Part shown: positions 10,627-18,379 of the stretch, piece by piece
How the letters are laid out: each line of letters begins with the position of its first letter
How positions within the stretch are numbered: position 1 is the first letter of the stretch
Origin: Photorhabdus akhurstii
GTDB lineage: Bacteria > Pseudomonadota > Gammaproteobacteria > Enterobacterales > Enterobacteriaceae
DNA length: 64,000 nt
Assembly: GCF_018448925.1 (NCBI RefSeq)
Contig: NZ_RCWE01000009.1
Span: 62,001 to 126,000, forward strand
Reading direction: 5' to 3'
The notes under the pieces: generated by a model
Told to the model about the DNA's origin: nothing
What the model saw: only the letters and a program-made list of their open reading frames with translations
Database searches by the model: none
Made by a program: the position numbers and the translations under genes

Positions 10627-10710
10627 GCATTCGCAATTTTGCTTTTTGACGAGATAAAAATTATGATTCGCTCGCCGCTAATTTCTCAAAGGAGCATTGA
10701 CTTCTGCCTT
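10627..10710 (-). repeat. Duplicated 3' piece of the RelB-like antitoxin gene
   Basis: This stretch matches 12580-12665. About 35 bases from CATTCGCAATTTTGC onward are identical, then the match continues with scattered changes (GCCGCTAATTTCTCAAAGG against GCCGCTAACTTTTCAAAGG). It is a direct repeat of the 3' half of the antitoxin gene at 12546-12821 and flanks the MFS cassette on its left. Confidence 0.85.
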
Positions 10711-10854
10711 TAAATTCTCAGGGATTAAATCTTTCCCAGCCAAGTCCCAATTCAGATTGCTATCCCATGTTTGCTTAGTTTTTCCTTTCAGGTACAAGTC
10801 ATAGTGTTTTGCATTGATAAAATCAATCTTGCTAAGCTTATTTGGATTGTACAT
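10678..10854 (-). pseudogene. Truncated gene after the MFS transporter, fused to antitoxin relic
   Basis: A 58-codon frame starts MYNPNKLSKIDFINAKHY and overlaps the MFS stop by 17 bases, as expected for the next gene of an operon. After about 48 residues (ending IPENLKAEV) it runs into the duplicated antitoxin sequence and stops. It is therefore the 5' end of a lost gene with a foreign tail. I do not recognise the original protein. Confidence 0.55.
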
Positions 10855-12016
10855 ATTTACTCCTTTCCCCAGTTAATTTATGCTTTTTAAATAAAAAATA
10901 CAGGAATATCACCGCAAGCAGAATGCTTGTTAATTTGAAAGTAAACTCGATAGAAATGATTTTTGCAGTATACCCACCAATAACTGGCATCAAAATTGCC
11001 ACTACAGATGAAATCTTCTGTATGTCTCCAGTCGCTTTCCCTACGTGTTCAAAACCAATGATATTTCTTACACCATATCTAATTGCGAAAAATGTGACAC
11101 CAGAGGCCGTACCAACAAGGAAAACCAACAAATAGTATGTGGCATAATGATGTGTTTTTGCGTCTAAAAAACCAAATCCCCAAAAGGCCACAAAATTAAT
11201 CATAATGGAAAATAACAAAACATTCTTGGCTGACAATTTTTTAAGTAACCAACCAGAAACTCGTGTTCCTACTATGCCACCAACCCCGAGAAGTGAAATT
11301 ATGTAGCCTATGCTACTTTCATTTTGCCCAATCCTCTCAAAGAAGATACCGAGCATATCGTTGCTAAGAAAAAAGGCTAAGTTTGACAAAGTATAAGCTG
11401 AAACAAGTAAATATAAATCCGGTTTATTCTTTAATTGCTGTATGAATGAAAAACGTTCTACAGCAGCAGAACTTACGCTTGCATTTATATCAAGCCGAAA
11501 AGTATCATCAAAGTATGATGTCAACATGCCAACCAGGTTAAATGTCATTGATAATAATAGGACAAACCATAACCCATAGTTCGTGTTTAAATATACAACA
11601 AACAAGGGAATGGCTATTCTGCTACAGTTGATGATATATCCATAAATTTCATAAAATCTTTGAGATTCACTATCATCTACATTCAATTTTGTGTTTGATA
11701 TTCCAAGCCCACACCGACAGGTTGTTTTGATTAATGTAATGACATAAAGAAATATAATTGGATCAGCTACAGATAAAAAAGGCATGACAATGCCATTAAT
11801 AAAGAACAGCAATGTCCTCCAATTTAATACATTTCCGTTGTCAAACAGCTTGCCGAATAATCCACTTGCCACCAGAAATGGAACAGCGAAGCAAGCACCC
11901 AATATCCCCATTTCGGATGGAGTCGCATGAAGGCTATATATAGCTATGATGCTTAAAATAGCGTAATCAAGATAAGTATCAAGTTCATGGACACCTATAC
12001 TAATGTATTTTTTCAT
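10838..12016 (-). CDS. MFS transporter, substrate unknown
   Basis: The 392-residue protein shows about twelve hydrophobic segments in two halves, typical of the major facilitator superfamily. It opens MKKYISIGVHELDTYLDYAIL and has a central loop near residues 175-195. The second half includes GVGGIVGTRVSGWLLKKLSAKNV, a normal loop A-like pattern. Its partner gene downstream is truncated, so the original operon is broken. Export of a small metabolite is plausible, but the substrate cannot be read from the sequence. Confidence 0.8.
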   Translation of the reverse strand: MKKYISIGVHELDTYLDYAILSIIAIYSLHATPSEMGILGACFAVPFLVASGLFGKLFDNGNVLNWRTLLFFINGIVMPFLSVADPIIFLYVITLIKTTCRCGLGISNTKLNVDDSESQRFYEIYGYIINCSRIAIPLFVVYLNTNYGLWFVLLLSMTFNLVGMLTSYFDDTFRLDINASVSSAAVERFSFIQQLKNKPDLYLLVSAYTLSNLAFFLSNDMLGIFFERIGQNESSIGYIISLLGVGGIVGTRVSGWLLKKLSAKNVLLFSIMINFVAFWGFGFLDAKTHHYATYYLLVFLVGTASGVTFFAIRYGVRNIIGFEHVGKATGDIQKISSVVAILMPVIGGYTAKIISIEFTFKLTSILLAVIFLYFLFKKHKLTGERSKYVQSK

Positions 12017-12326
12017 TGGTTATCACCCACATGAGGCTAGCCAGAGGTTGATATTTACTTATTTCCCGTGGGGGAATTTAAATATAAGCAACAATCTTTC
12101 TCCATGTAAATTAGATGTTAAAGTGAAAATTTTATTATTGTGAAACAACTCATGTTTTTTAACCGCCTAACATCTCCATTATCGCCTTTAAAAATCATTT
12201 AAATAGTACCATTAAATTATTGTCCGATTTATTTGAGATCATTCAGACCAGGCTTTCTCGTTTGATTTATGCAGAATTATTACTTTTTTCCCTGATTTTT
12301 TAACTGATTGATTAGAATAATCTTTA
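12017..12326. other. AT-rich gap upstream of the MFS gene
   Basis: This should contain the promoter of the minus-strand MFS gene. It ends where the feoB/feoC relic begins. No gene, tRNA or clear operator was seen. Confidence 0.4.
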
Positions 12327-12517
12327 TCAGCAACAGCCAATATAGCTTCCACTGTTCCAGTAGAAACTGTCACCATGAAGGGATACTTGAACAAATCACC
12401 GTAATGGACAAACTGGAAAAAGTTGATACAACTGCTCGCCTAAGCGGCAGTTGCAAACAATGCCCTGAAACACAGAAATGTGATGCGACGGTTTATCGGA
12501 TCGCTGGGGGATACTAA
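12327..12517 (+). pseudogene. feoB/feoC relic with internal deletion
   Basis: This copies the 3' end of feoB (CHCSSGNCH appears as FHCSSRNCHH) joined to the second half of feoC. The copy reads ILEQITVMDKLEKVDTTA, then a Cys cluster and VYRIAG; intact feoC reads MLEQLTVMGKLEKIDATA. About 100 bases including the feoC start are missing, and the remnants are in one open frame that begins at 12308. The first cluster Cys is replaced by Arg (ARLSGSC). It forms a direct repeat with 4700-4986. Confidence 0.85.
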
Positions 12518-12545
12518 TCCTTTAATTATATTGGTGTTATGCGTT

Positions 12546-12821
12546 TCATTTAGATCTTATTGCAGCTTTCTTTTCTTCCATTCGCAATTTTGCTTTTTGA
12601 CGAGATAAAAATTGTGATTCGCCTGCCGCTAACTTTTCAAAGGCAGTATCGACTTCTGTCTTTAACCATTGCTCATGTTCACCTAATTTGCGTTGTCCTT
12701 CTGCAAGACTCTCAACAAATCTCCTACATACATCGCTGAGTGTTACACCTTCTCTCTCTGCTGATTGTTGAGCCAGCTTTTTAGTTTCATTACCAATGCG
12801 GAACTGAATACGAGATTCCAT
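12546..12821 (-). CDS. RelB/DinJ-like antitoxin, orphan
   Basis: The 91-residue protein starts MESRIQFRIGNETKKLAQQSA, a ribbon-helix-helix N-terminus, and ends in a charged helix (AKLRMEEKKAAIRSK) typical of RelB/DinJ relatives. Such antitoxins bind DNA and a RelE-type toxin. The toxin gene should lie downstream on the minus strand, but that place is taken by the feoB/feoC relic, so it appears lost. The 3' half of this gene is also copied at 10627-10710. Confidence 0.75.
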   Translation of the reverse strand: MESRIQFRIGNETKKLAQQSAEREGVTLSDVCRRFVESLAEGQRKLGEHEQWLKTEVDTAFEKLAAGESQFLSRQKAKLRMEEKKAAIRSK

Positions 12822-13092
12822 AAAAAACTCCTTCTAAGAGTGCACCGATGTTAGCACAATTGTGATGACAAAAAGTTATTTTTCACATTATTAGAGGAAA
12901 AAATCTAGTTCTACAATTTTAAATATTTCTAATTTATTGAATTTAAAAAATTTATTTTTCCACTCTAGTAGATTACATTTGGACTCTTAGAGTATTAGTA
13001 CACAAAATTACAAGATTAATTACCATACAAATATAGCTCAAAATGAGAAAATTTTTTTATAACATTTATTTATACTCAGAAATGGAGGATTT
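12822..13092. other. Divergent promoter region between two antitoxin-type genes
   Basis: This very AT-rich gap separates the minus-strand RelB-like gene from the plus-strand toxin-antitoxin pair. GGAGG just before 13093 serves as ribosome-binding site for the plus gene. No distinct operator could be assigned. Confidence 0.35.
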
Positions 13093-13509
13093 ATGGCATT
13101 CAAAAGTCAATTGCAAGAAAGTAAAGTTTCATCTCGAAGAAAATCATCTGCATCTATTGTAGTCTCACAAACCTACAAGCAGTCTACAAACTCTCAAGAA
13201 TTATCCGTAAGGATTTCGTCAGATGTTATAGATTCAATTAAAACAAAAATTGGTGGAAAGGTTGATGTTTTATACGACCAAGAAGAAGATCTATGGATGG
13301 TTAAACCTTGCGGAAATAACGGATTTACTATCTCAGGAAAACAAGGAGCAGCCACTGGATTGGTCCGTTATACATTAAAGAAAGGTCATACGAGATTCAC
13401 TGAGGAGAAAACACTTCTTCCAATCAAACGAGAATGTGACGAAGACAGCCTCCTATACAAAGATGGAGGAGTCATTTTTAAGTTGGTTATTGAAGACAAA
13501 GAAATGTAA
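13093..13509 (+). CDS. Unrecognised protein, probable antitoxin of the ParE-type toxin
   Basis: I do not recognise this 138-residue protein. Residues 1-35 are basic and Ser-rich and probably disordered. The rest looks beta-strand-rich (LSVRISSDVIDSIKTKIGGK, then VDVLYDQEEDLWMVKP). It ends 11 bp before a ParE/RelE-like toxin gene with AAGGAG in between, the usual antitoxin-first order, so an antitoxin role is inferred. It does not resemble the common ParD, RelB or HTH partners. Confidence 0.5.
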   Translation: MAFKSQLQESKVSSRRKSSASIVVSQTYKQSTNSQELSVRISSDVIDSIKTKIGGKVDVLYDQEEDLWMVKPCGNNGFTISGKQGAATGLVRYTLKKGHTRFTEEKTLLPIKRECDEDSLLYKDGGVIFKLVIEDKEM

Positions 13510-13520
13510 GGAGATTCTTC

Positions 13521-13835
13521 ATGGAAGACGATATTTCTCTAGTCTGGGAGCTTGATGCTCTAAATGATCGGGAAAATATTTTTGAGTACCTCTATGAATT
13601 CAATCCTATTTCGGCAGATAAGACTGATGAGATTATTGAATCCATCGAAGATATTTTAATATCAAGTCCTCTCGCAGGCGTCTGTAAAGAAGGAGTTAAG
13701 GGAAGATGTTTCATACTCACAGCCGTTCCCTTTAACATTTATTACGACTTCGATGGGAGAGTAATCAGAATTCTTCGTGTTCTACACCAGAAACGGCAGT
13801 TCCCAAAACTAACCGCTTCTTATGATCTCTGTTAA
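13521..13835 (+). CDS. RelE/ParE-type toxin
   Basis: The 104-residue protein has the ParE/RelE pattern: LVWELDALNDRENIFEYL at the start, a NPISADK segment, a middle SSPLAGVCKEG and the end strand VIRILRVLHQKRQFPK. ParE toxins act on gyrase and RelE toxins on ribosome-bound mRNA; which applies is not clear. The gene follows the 138-residue protein by 11 bp. The length is typical and the frame is intact. Confidence 0.78.
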   Translation: MEDDISLVWELDALNDRENIFEYLYEFNPISADKTDEIIESIEDILISSPLAGVCKEGVKGRCFILTAVPFNIYYDFDGRVIRILRVLHQKRQFPKLTASYDLC

Positions 13836-13865
13836 TTCCAGCATAGTCTTCATGTAAAAACTGAA

Positions 13866-13886
13866 CCGTCGCATCATAAGCGACGG
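13866..13886. terminator. Hairpin between the toxin and bioH genes
   Basis: A perfect 7-bp GC-rich stem (CCGTCGC at 13866-13872 with GCGACGG at 13880-13886) lies between two converging genes. A bidirectional terminator is likely, although T-runs are weak. Confidence 0.5.
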
Positions 13887-13916
13887 GCGCTTTACTATTT
13901 TAAGAACTCATCAAAC

Positions 13917-14693
13917 TCACAGCGCTTCTCTACTAACAAATTCAGTCAATAACCCAACAAACTCATCAGGATGAGAAATAAAAGGCGCATGAGCGGCATG
14001 GCGCATCATGGCTGAAACTGAACGCGGCCATTTTTCATCAAGAATGTTGAGGATTTTTCTTGGCGCCAACCCATCCAGATAACCGTAAATCCGCAGGAAC
14101 GGTATGGCAAGTTCAGCCAAAGGCTCCCTTAAATCTTCTGTACGCAAAATTTCTAGTCCAACATGCAGTACTTCAACAGAAGGCATCGGCTGTGCCAGCA
14201 CAACGGATTTCAGCAGCCGCGCATCCTGACGAGCGCTATCTGTGCCCAACGTCTGTAAAGCAAGAAAACGCTCCACTGTGCGCTGGAAATCTTCACTAAG
14301 CTGATGTTCGAAATCACGCAAAACTTCCGGCTTAATCCCCGGCCAGTCACTTTCTGCGCTGAAATGCGGTGAAGAAGCCACGGTAATTAATCCGGCAACC
14401 TTATCCTGATGGTCAAGCGCGATCCGGCTGGCAACTAATCCTCCCAACGACCAGCCTAGCCATAACGCATTTTCAGGCGCATATCGCCAAACTTCATCCG
14501 CCATATCGGCAAGATTCATCGGGCCATATTTCTGGCTACGGCCATAACCCGGCAAATCCACCAAATGTAAACGAAAATGCGGAGCACATCGCATTTCAAT
14601 GGAACGCCAGACTTCCGCATTCAACCCCCATCCGTGCAACAGCACAAGATCACGTGAACCTTCATCAGAAGTCTGCCAAAACAGATCAGCCAT
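13917..14693 (-). CDS. bioH: Pimeloyl-ACP methyl ester carboxylesterase
   Basis: BioH removes the methyl group from pimeloyl-ACP methyl ester in biotin synthesis. The 258-residue alpha/beta hydrolase has [12 protein letters not shown] near the start, the nucleophile motif GWSLGG, an Asp in YGYLDGLAP and the final His in HAAHAPF. The ATG at 14693 (MADLFWQT) aligns with known BioH; four codons upstream are open from a TTG but are unlikely. It is divergent from gntX, with only 39 bp between the starts. Confidence 0.93.
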   Translation of the reverse strand: MADLFWQTSDEGSRDLVLLHGWGLNAEVWRSIEMRCAPHFRLHLVDLPGYGRSQKYGPMNLADMADEVWRYAPENALWLGWSLGGLVASRIALDHQDKVAGLITVASSPHFSAESDWPGIKPEVLRDFEHQLSEDFQRTVERFLALQTLGTDSARQDARLLKSVVLAQPMPSVEVLHVGLEILRTEDLREPLAELAIPFLRIYGYLDGLAPRKILNILDEKWPRSVSAMMRHAAHAPFISHPDEFVGLLTEFVSREAL

Positions 14694-14732
14694 TGTTATT
14701 CTCAACTTTATTTGCCATCAAGGAAGAACTCT

Positions 14733-15416
14733 ATGCTAACAATGGTTGGGTACTGTTGGCTATGCCGTCAGCCTCTTTGGTTTCCACATCATGGAGTATG
14801 CAGCTTTTGCAACAAGCGGTTGAAACGGTTGACAAACATGTGCCCGTGTTGCGCTCTGCCCTCAGAACTCCCTTCATTGCCTTGTGGACGCTGCCTCAAA
14901 AAACCGCCTCTATGGGAGAATATGATAGCGATTACCGACTACTGCCCACCATTGAGCGGCCTAATTCGTCGCTATAAATATCACAGCACCCCACAACTTG
15001 CGTCAGTGCTAGCGCGTCTGTTTCTGCTGCATTGGCAACAGGGCTATCGTGATGGACGATGGCATAAACCCAACATTCTGCTCAGTGTGCCACTGCATCG
15101 GCACCGGCGATGGAAACGAGGATTTGATCAAAGTGTATTAATGGCAAAGCTATTATCAGAATGGCTACAATGCGATTACCAGCAAAGCTTTCTACAGCGG
15201 ACGCATGCTACACTACCACAAAGAAATTTATCGGCAGCACGGCGTAAGGTTAATCTCAGGAAAGCATTTCAGCTTTGTGGCCCAGTCGCAGGACAACATG
15301 TCGCCATACTGGATGATGTGATTACCACCGGTGCGACCATGACTGAAATTTCCCGTTTGTTAATTCGTGCTGGCGCCCGTTCAGTACAGGTTTGGGCGAT
15401 TTGTCGAACCTTGTAG
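14733..15416 (+). CDS. gntX: GntX/ComF family phosphoribosyltransferase-like protein
   Basis: GntX belongs to the ComF family, linked to use of extracellular DNA. From the ATG at 14733 the protein has 227 residues, starting MLTMVGYCWLCRQPL. It shows an N-terminal Cys knuckle region (CWLC, CSFC, CPCC, CGRC) and a C-terminal PRPP-binding motif (VAILDDVITTGATM). AAGGAAG lies just upstream of this start. Seven extra upstream codons are open but lack a good ribosome site. The divergent bioH neighbour matches the enterobacterial order. Confidence 0.9.
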   Translation: MLTMVGYCWLCRQPLWFPHHGVCSFCNKRLKRLTNMCPCCALPSELPSLPCGRCLKKPPLWENMIAITDYCPPLSGLIRRYKYHSTPQLASVLARLFLLHWQQGYRDGRWHKPNILLSVPLHRHRRWKRGFDQSVLMAKLLSEWLQCDYQQSFLQRTHATLPQRNLSAARRKVNLRKAFQLCGPVAGQHVAILDDVITTGATMTEISRLLIRAGARSVQVWAICRTL

Positions 15417-15475
15417 TCAATACGAAAATGGGCGTATTATAACCAACTATAGCAGTCAACTATTGAGCAAATGAT

Positions 15476-16051
15476 ATGATTAATATTACTGAAGCAGCGC
15501 AAGCTCATTTTGCCAAATTACTGGCAAACCAAGAACCAGGCACACAAATTCGCGTATTTGTCATCAATCCAGGTACACCTACCGCTGAGTGCGGCGTATC
15601 TTACTGCCCGCCTGATGCCGTTGAAGCGACAGATACTGAACTGAAATTTGATCAACTGTCAGCTTACGTCGATGAACTGAGCGCCCCTTTCCTTGAAGAA
15701 GCTGAGATTGATTTTGTCACCGATCAGTTAGGCTCTCAGCTAACATTAAAAGCCCCTAACGCCAAAATGCGTAAAGTTTCTGACGATGCCCCACTTGTCG
15801 AACGTGTGGAATACGTTTTGCAGTCACAAATTAATCCACAATTAGCCGGTCACGGCGGCCGCGTCAGTCTGATGGAAATCACTGATAATGGTTTCGCTAT
15901 CCTTCAATTCGGCGGCGGCTGTAATGGCTGTTCAATGGTTGATGTCACTCTGAAAGAAGGGATTGAAAAAGAGTTGCTAAACATGTTCCCAGAACTAAAA
16001 GGGGTAAAAGACTTAACTGAACACCAGCGCGGTGAACACTCTTATTACTGA
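15476..16051 (+). CDS. nfuA: Fe-S biogenesis protein NfuA
   Basis: NfuA carries Fe-S clusters to target proteins. The 191-residue product has an N-terminal A-type-like domain and a C-terminal Nfu domain with the cluster-binding CNGC ([14 protein letters not shown]) near residue 150. The length matches the family. It follows gntX by 59 bp in the same direction, the usual gntX-nfuA order. Confidence 0.96.
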   Translation: MINITEAAQAHFAKLLANQEPGTQIRVFVINPGTPTAECGVSYCPPDAVEATDTELKFDQLSAYVDELSAPFLEEAEIDFVTDQLGSQLTLKAPNAKMRKVSDDAPLVERVEYVLQSQINPQLAGHGGRVSLMEITDNGFAILQFGGGCNGCSMVDVTLKEGIEKELLNMFPELKGVKDLTEHQRGEHSYY

Positions 16052-16084
16052 TAACGTATTACTAATAACATATTACTGATAACA
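16043..16084. repeat. Three tandem 14-bp units over the nfuA stop
   Basis: TATTACTGATAACG, TATTACTAATAACA and TATTACTGATAACA follow each other without gaps. The first unit contains the last two Tyr codons and the TGA of nfuA, so repeats extend from inside the gene into the spacer. Confidence 0.85.
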
Positions 16085-16086
16085 AA

Positions 16087-16115
16087 TTTTCCCGTTCGGA
16101 TAATCGTCGGGAAAA
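16087..16115 (+). terminator. Hairpin after nfuA
   Basis: TTTTCCCG (16087-16094) pairs with CGGGAAAA (16108-16115), 35 bp after the nfuA stop. There is no good T-run afterwards, so terminator function is tentative. Confidence 0.45.
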
Positions 16116-16178
16116 CATTATTACAATAATAATCTAACGGGATAATCTCTAAGTTTTCAAGAGCAAGTCAAAATATAT

Positions 16179-16514
16179 ATGGAACATTTTCAAACCATCA
16201 GCCCTGAGCAGGCTTATCAACACTGGCAAGATAAATTCGCCATTATGGTGGATATTCGTGATCCACAAAGTTTCCGGGCAGGCCATGTCCGCGGCGCTTT
16301 TCATTTGACTAATGACACATTGAATGAATTTATGTTGCAGGCCAATTTCGAGCAGCCGGTTATGGTTATGTGTTATCACGGTCATAGCAGCCAGAGCGCC
16401 GCTCAGTATTTATTAAACATCGGTTTTGAAACTGTCTACAGCATTAATGGCGGCTTTGAAGCCTGGCGTAGAGACTATCCTCACGCTGTTGACTCCTTAT
16501 CTAATCCGGCATAA
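16179..16514 (+). CDS. glpE: Thiosulfate sulfurtransferase GlpE
   Basis: GlpE is a single-domain rhodanese that transfers sulfur from thiosulfate to cyanide or thioredoxin. The 111-residue protein has the rhodanese start [20 protein letters not shown] and the catalytic Cys loop in [13 protein letters not shown] near residue 67. It is first in glpEGR and ends 8 bp before glpG. Confidence 0.95.
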   Translation: MEHFQTISPEQAYQHWQDKFAIMVDIRDPQSFRAGHVRGAFHLTNDTLNEFMLQANFEQPVMVMCYHGHSSQSAAQYLLNIGFETVYSINGGFEAWRRDYPHAVDSLSNPA

Positions 16515-16522
16515 CACACCTT

Positions 16523-17371
16523 ATGATCCGTGTAATCACTATTTCAAACCCGCGTCTAGCGCAAGCCTTTATCGATTATATGGCAACCCATCAGGTCCAT
16601 CTCACTATGCGTCCCAGCCACGATGGGCAACATGTCGAACTGTGGCTAGAAGATGACACTAAACTGACTATCGTTCAGCAAGAGCTGGAGCAATTTACTC
16701 GCGATCCGCTAAATGAACGTTATCAAGCGGCCAGCTGGCAATCTGGTGATGTGAATCACCCATTGAAGTACCACAATAATCTGAATTGGCAATATTTAAG
16801 TCGTCAGGCTGGCCCATTAACCATTACCGTTTTACTCCTAAATATCGTCGTTTATCTCTGGATGCAATTTGCCGGGGATTATCAAGTGATGTCTTGGCTA
16901 GCCTGGCCTGACGATAGCCAACATATGGAGCTATGGCGTTGGGTCACTCATGGCTTACTACACTTCTCACTGCTGCATATCATCTTTAATCTCATGTGGT
17001 GGTGGTATCTTGGCGGGCAAACAGAAAAGCACCTCGGTACAGGAAAACTATTTGTCATTATGATTGTTTCCGCTGTTTTCAGCGGCTGGGGGCAATCATT
17101 ATTCAGTGGTTCTCATTTTGGCGGCCTTTCTGGGGTTGTTTACGCTTTAATTGGTTATGTCTGGCTAACCGGTGAGCGGGCGCCCGGACAGGGTATTGGC
17201 ATCCCCCGTGGTTTGATGGCTTTTTCAATCTTCTGGCTGATTGTTGGATACTTCGATGCATTTGGACTATCTATTGCCAACGCTGCTCATTTCTCCGGTT
17301 TAATTATCGGTTTACTCATGGCGTTGTGGGATAACCGTCATACATTCAAAAATAATAACCGACACTTTTAG
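16523..17371 (+). CDS. glpG: Rhomboid protease GlpG
   Basis: GlpG is an inner-membrane serine protease that cuts membrane segments. The 282-residue protein has a cytoplasmic N-terminal domain, six membrane helices, the catalytic Ser motif [12 protein letters not shown] and the catalytic His in [16 protein letters not shown]. HxxFN-like [16 protein letters not shown] is also present. It sits between glpE and glpR, as in related bacteria. Confidence 0.96.
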   Translation: MIRVITISNPRLAQAFIDYMATHQVHLTMRPSHDGQHVELWLEDDTKLTIVQQELEQFTRDPLNERYQAASWQSGDVNHPLKYHNNLNWQYLSRQAGPLTITVLLLNIVVYLWMQFAGDYQVMSWLAWPDDSQHMELWRWVTHGLLHFSLLHIIFNLMWWWYLGGQTEKHLGTGKLFVIMIVSAVFSGWGQSLFSGSHFGGLSGVVYALIGYVWLTGERAPGQGIGIPRGLMAFSIFWLIVGYFDAFGLSIANAAHFSGLIIGLLMALWDNRHTFKNNNRHF

Positions 17372-17388
17372 ACACTTAGAGGACTATC

Positions 17389-18147
17389 GTGAAGCAAACT
17401 CAACGGCATGATGCAATAGTTGAGCTGGTGCGCCTTCAGGGCTACGTCAGCACTGAAGAGTTGGTTGAACACTTTAATGTCAGCCCCCAGACTATCCGCC
17501 GTGATTTGAACGATTTGGCAGATAAAAACAAAATACAGCGGCATCACGGCGGAGCCGCATTGCCATCAAGTTCGGTTAATACTGCTTATCACGACCGCAA
17601 GATCATGTGGTCAGAAGAGAAAGCACGTATTGCGCAACGTGTTGCTAGCCATATCCCGGATGGCGCAACGCTGTTTATTGATATTGGCACGACGCCAGAA
17701 GCTGTCGCTCACGCATTGTTAAATCATAAAGATCTGCGGATTGTCACTAACAACCTCAACGTCGCTACTCTGTTGATGACAAAAGAAGACTTCCGTTTAA
17801 TTTTGGCGGGAGGGGAAATTCGTTCCCGTGACGGCGGCATTATCGGTGAAGCCACACTGGATTTTATCTCCCAGTTTCGGCTCGATTACGGCATTCTCGG
17901 CATCAGTGGCATTGACATGGATGGCTCACTACTGGAATTTGATTACCATGAAGTGCGCGTAAAACGCGCAATTATCGAAAACTCCCGTTGCGTTATGTTA
18001 GTCACTGACCATTCTAAATTTGGTCGTAATGCTATGGTCAATCTGGGCAATATGAATCTCATTGATCATCTATTTACTGACCAGCTTCCCCCGCCAAGCA
18101 TCCATAAAGTCATTGAGCAGCATAACGTACAGCTCGAACTCTGCTAA
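17389..18147 (+). CDS. glpR: Glycerol-3-phosphate regulon repressor
   Basis: GlpR is a DeoR-type repressor of glycerol-3-phosphate genes. The 252-residue product begins from a GTG (MKQTQRHDAIVELVRLQG) after an AGAGGA site and has the N-terminal HTH (ELVEHFNVSPQTIRRDL). The sugar-phosphate-binding part includes DIGTTPEAVAHALL and GGEIRSRDGGIIGEATLDF. It is near-colinear with E. coli GlpR. Confidence 0.95.
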   Translation: MKQTQRHDAIVELVRLQGYVSTEELVEHFNVSPQTIRRDLNDLADKNKIQRHHGGAALPSSSVNTAYHDRKIMWSEEKARIAQRVASHIPDGATLFIDIGTTPEAVAHALLNHKDLRIVTNNLNVATLLMTKEDFRLILAGGEIRSRDGGIIGEATLDFISQFRLDYGILGISGIDMDGSLLEFDYHEVRVKRAIIENSRCVMLVTDHSKFGRNAMVNLGNMNLIDHLFTDQLPPPSIHKVIEQHNVQLELC

Positions 18148-18249
18148 GAATTTTCTCTATATTCGGGGGATAACACTATCCCCTACCTCCCCTTATCGCT
18201 CCATAGTTAAACTTCTTTATTAATACCATGTAAATTATATGGGCATGAC

Positions 18250-18367
18250 AATATTTGTTATCTATATCACGTGAACATGTTTTTTCTTAACAAATAGTTG
18301 GCTATTGATCGATTTCTGATTACAATCGTGAGCGAAAACGAGCATTAAAGAACTGTTTCGAACATTT
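18250..18367 (+). promoter_or_regulatory. Probable glpD control region (GlpR and CRP-like sites)
   Basis: Between glpR and glpD are TTCG-containing imperfect palindromes that resemble GlpR half-sites: GAGCGAAAACGAGCAT at about 18330-18345 and CTGTTTCGAACATTT near 18353-18368. A partial CRP-like sequence (TTGTTATCTATATCACG) lies near 18255. Control of glpD by GlpR and CRP is known in E. coli; these exact sites are inferred. Confidence 0.4.
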
Positions 18368-18379
18368 TTAGGGGGATGC

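Noticed and set aside
12308-12517. Reading the 69-codon frame as a functional small FeoC-like protein
   Set aside because: It is a fusion of the feoB tail and half of feoC, lacks the winged-helix start and has lost a cluster Cys.
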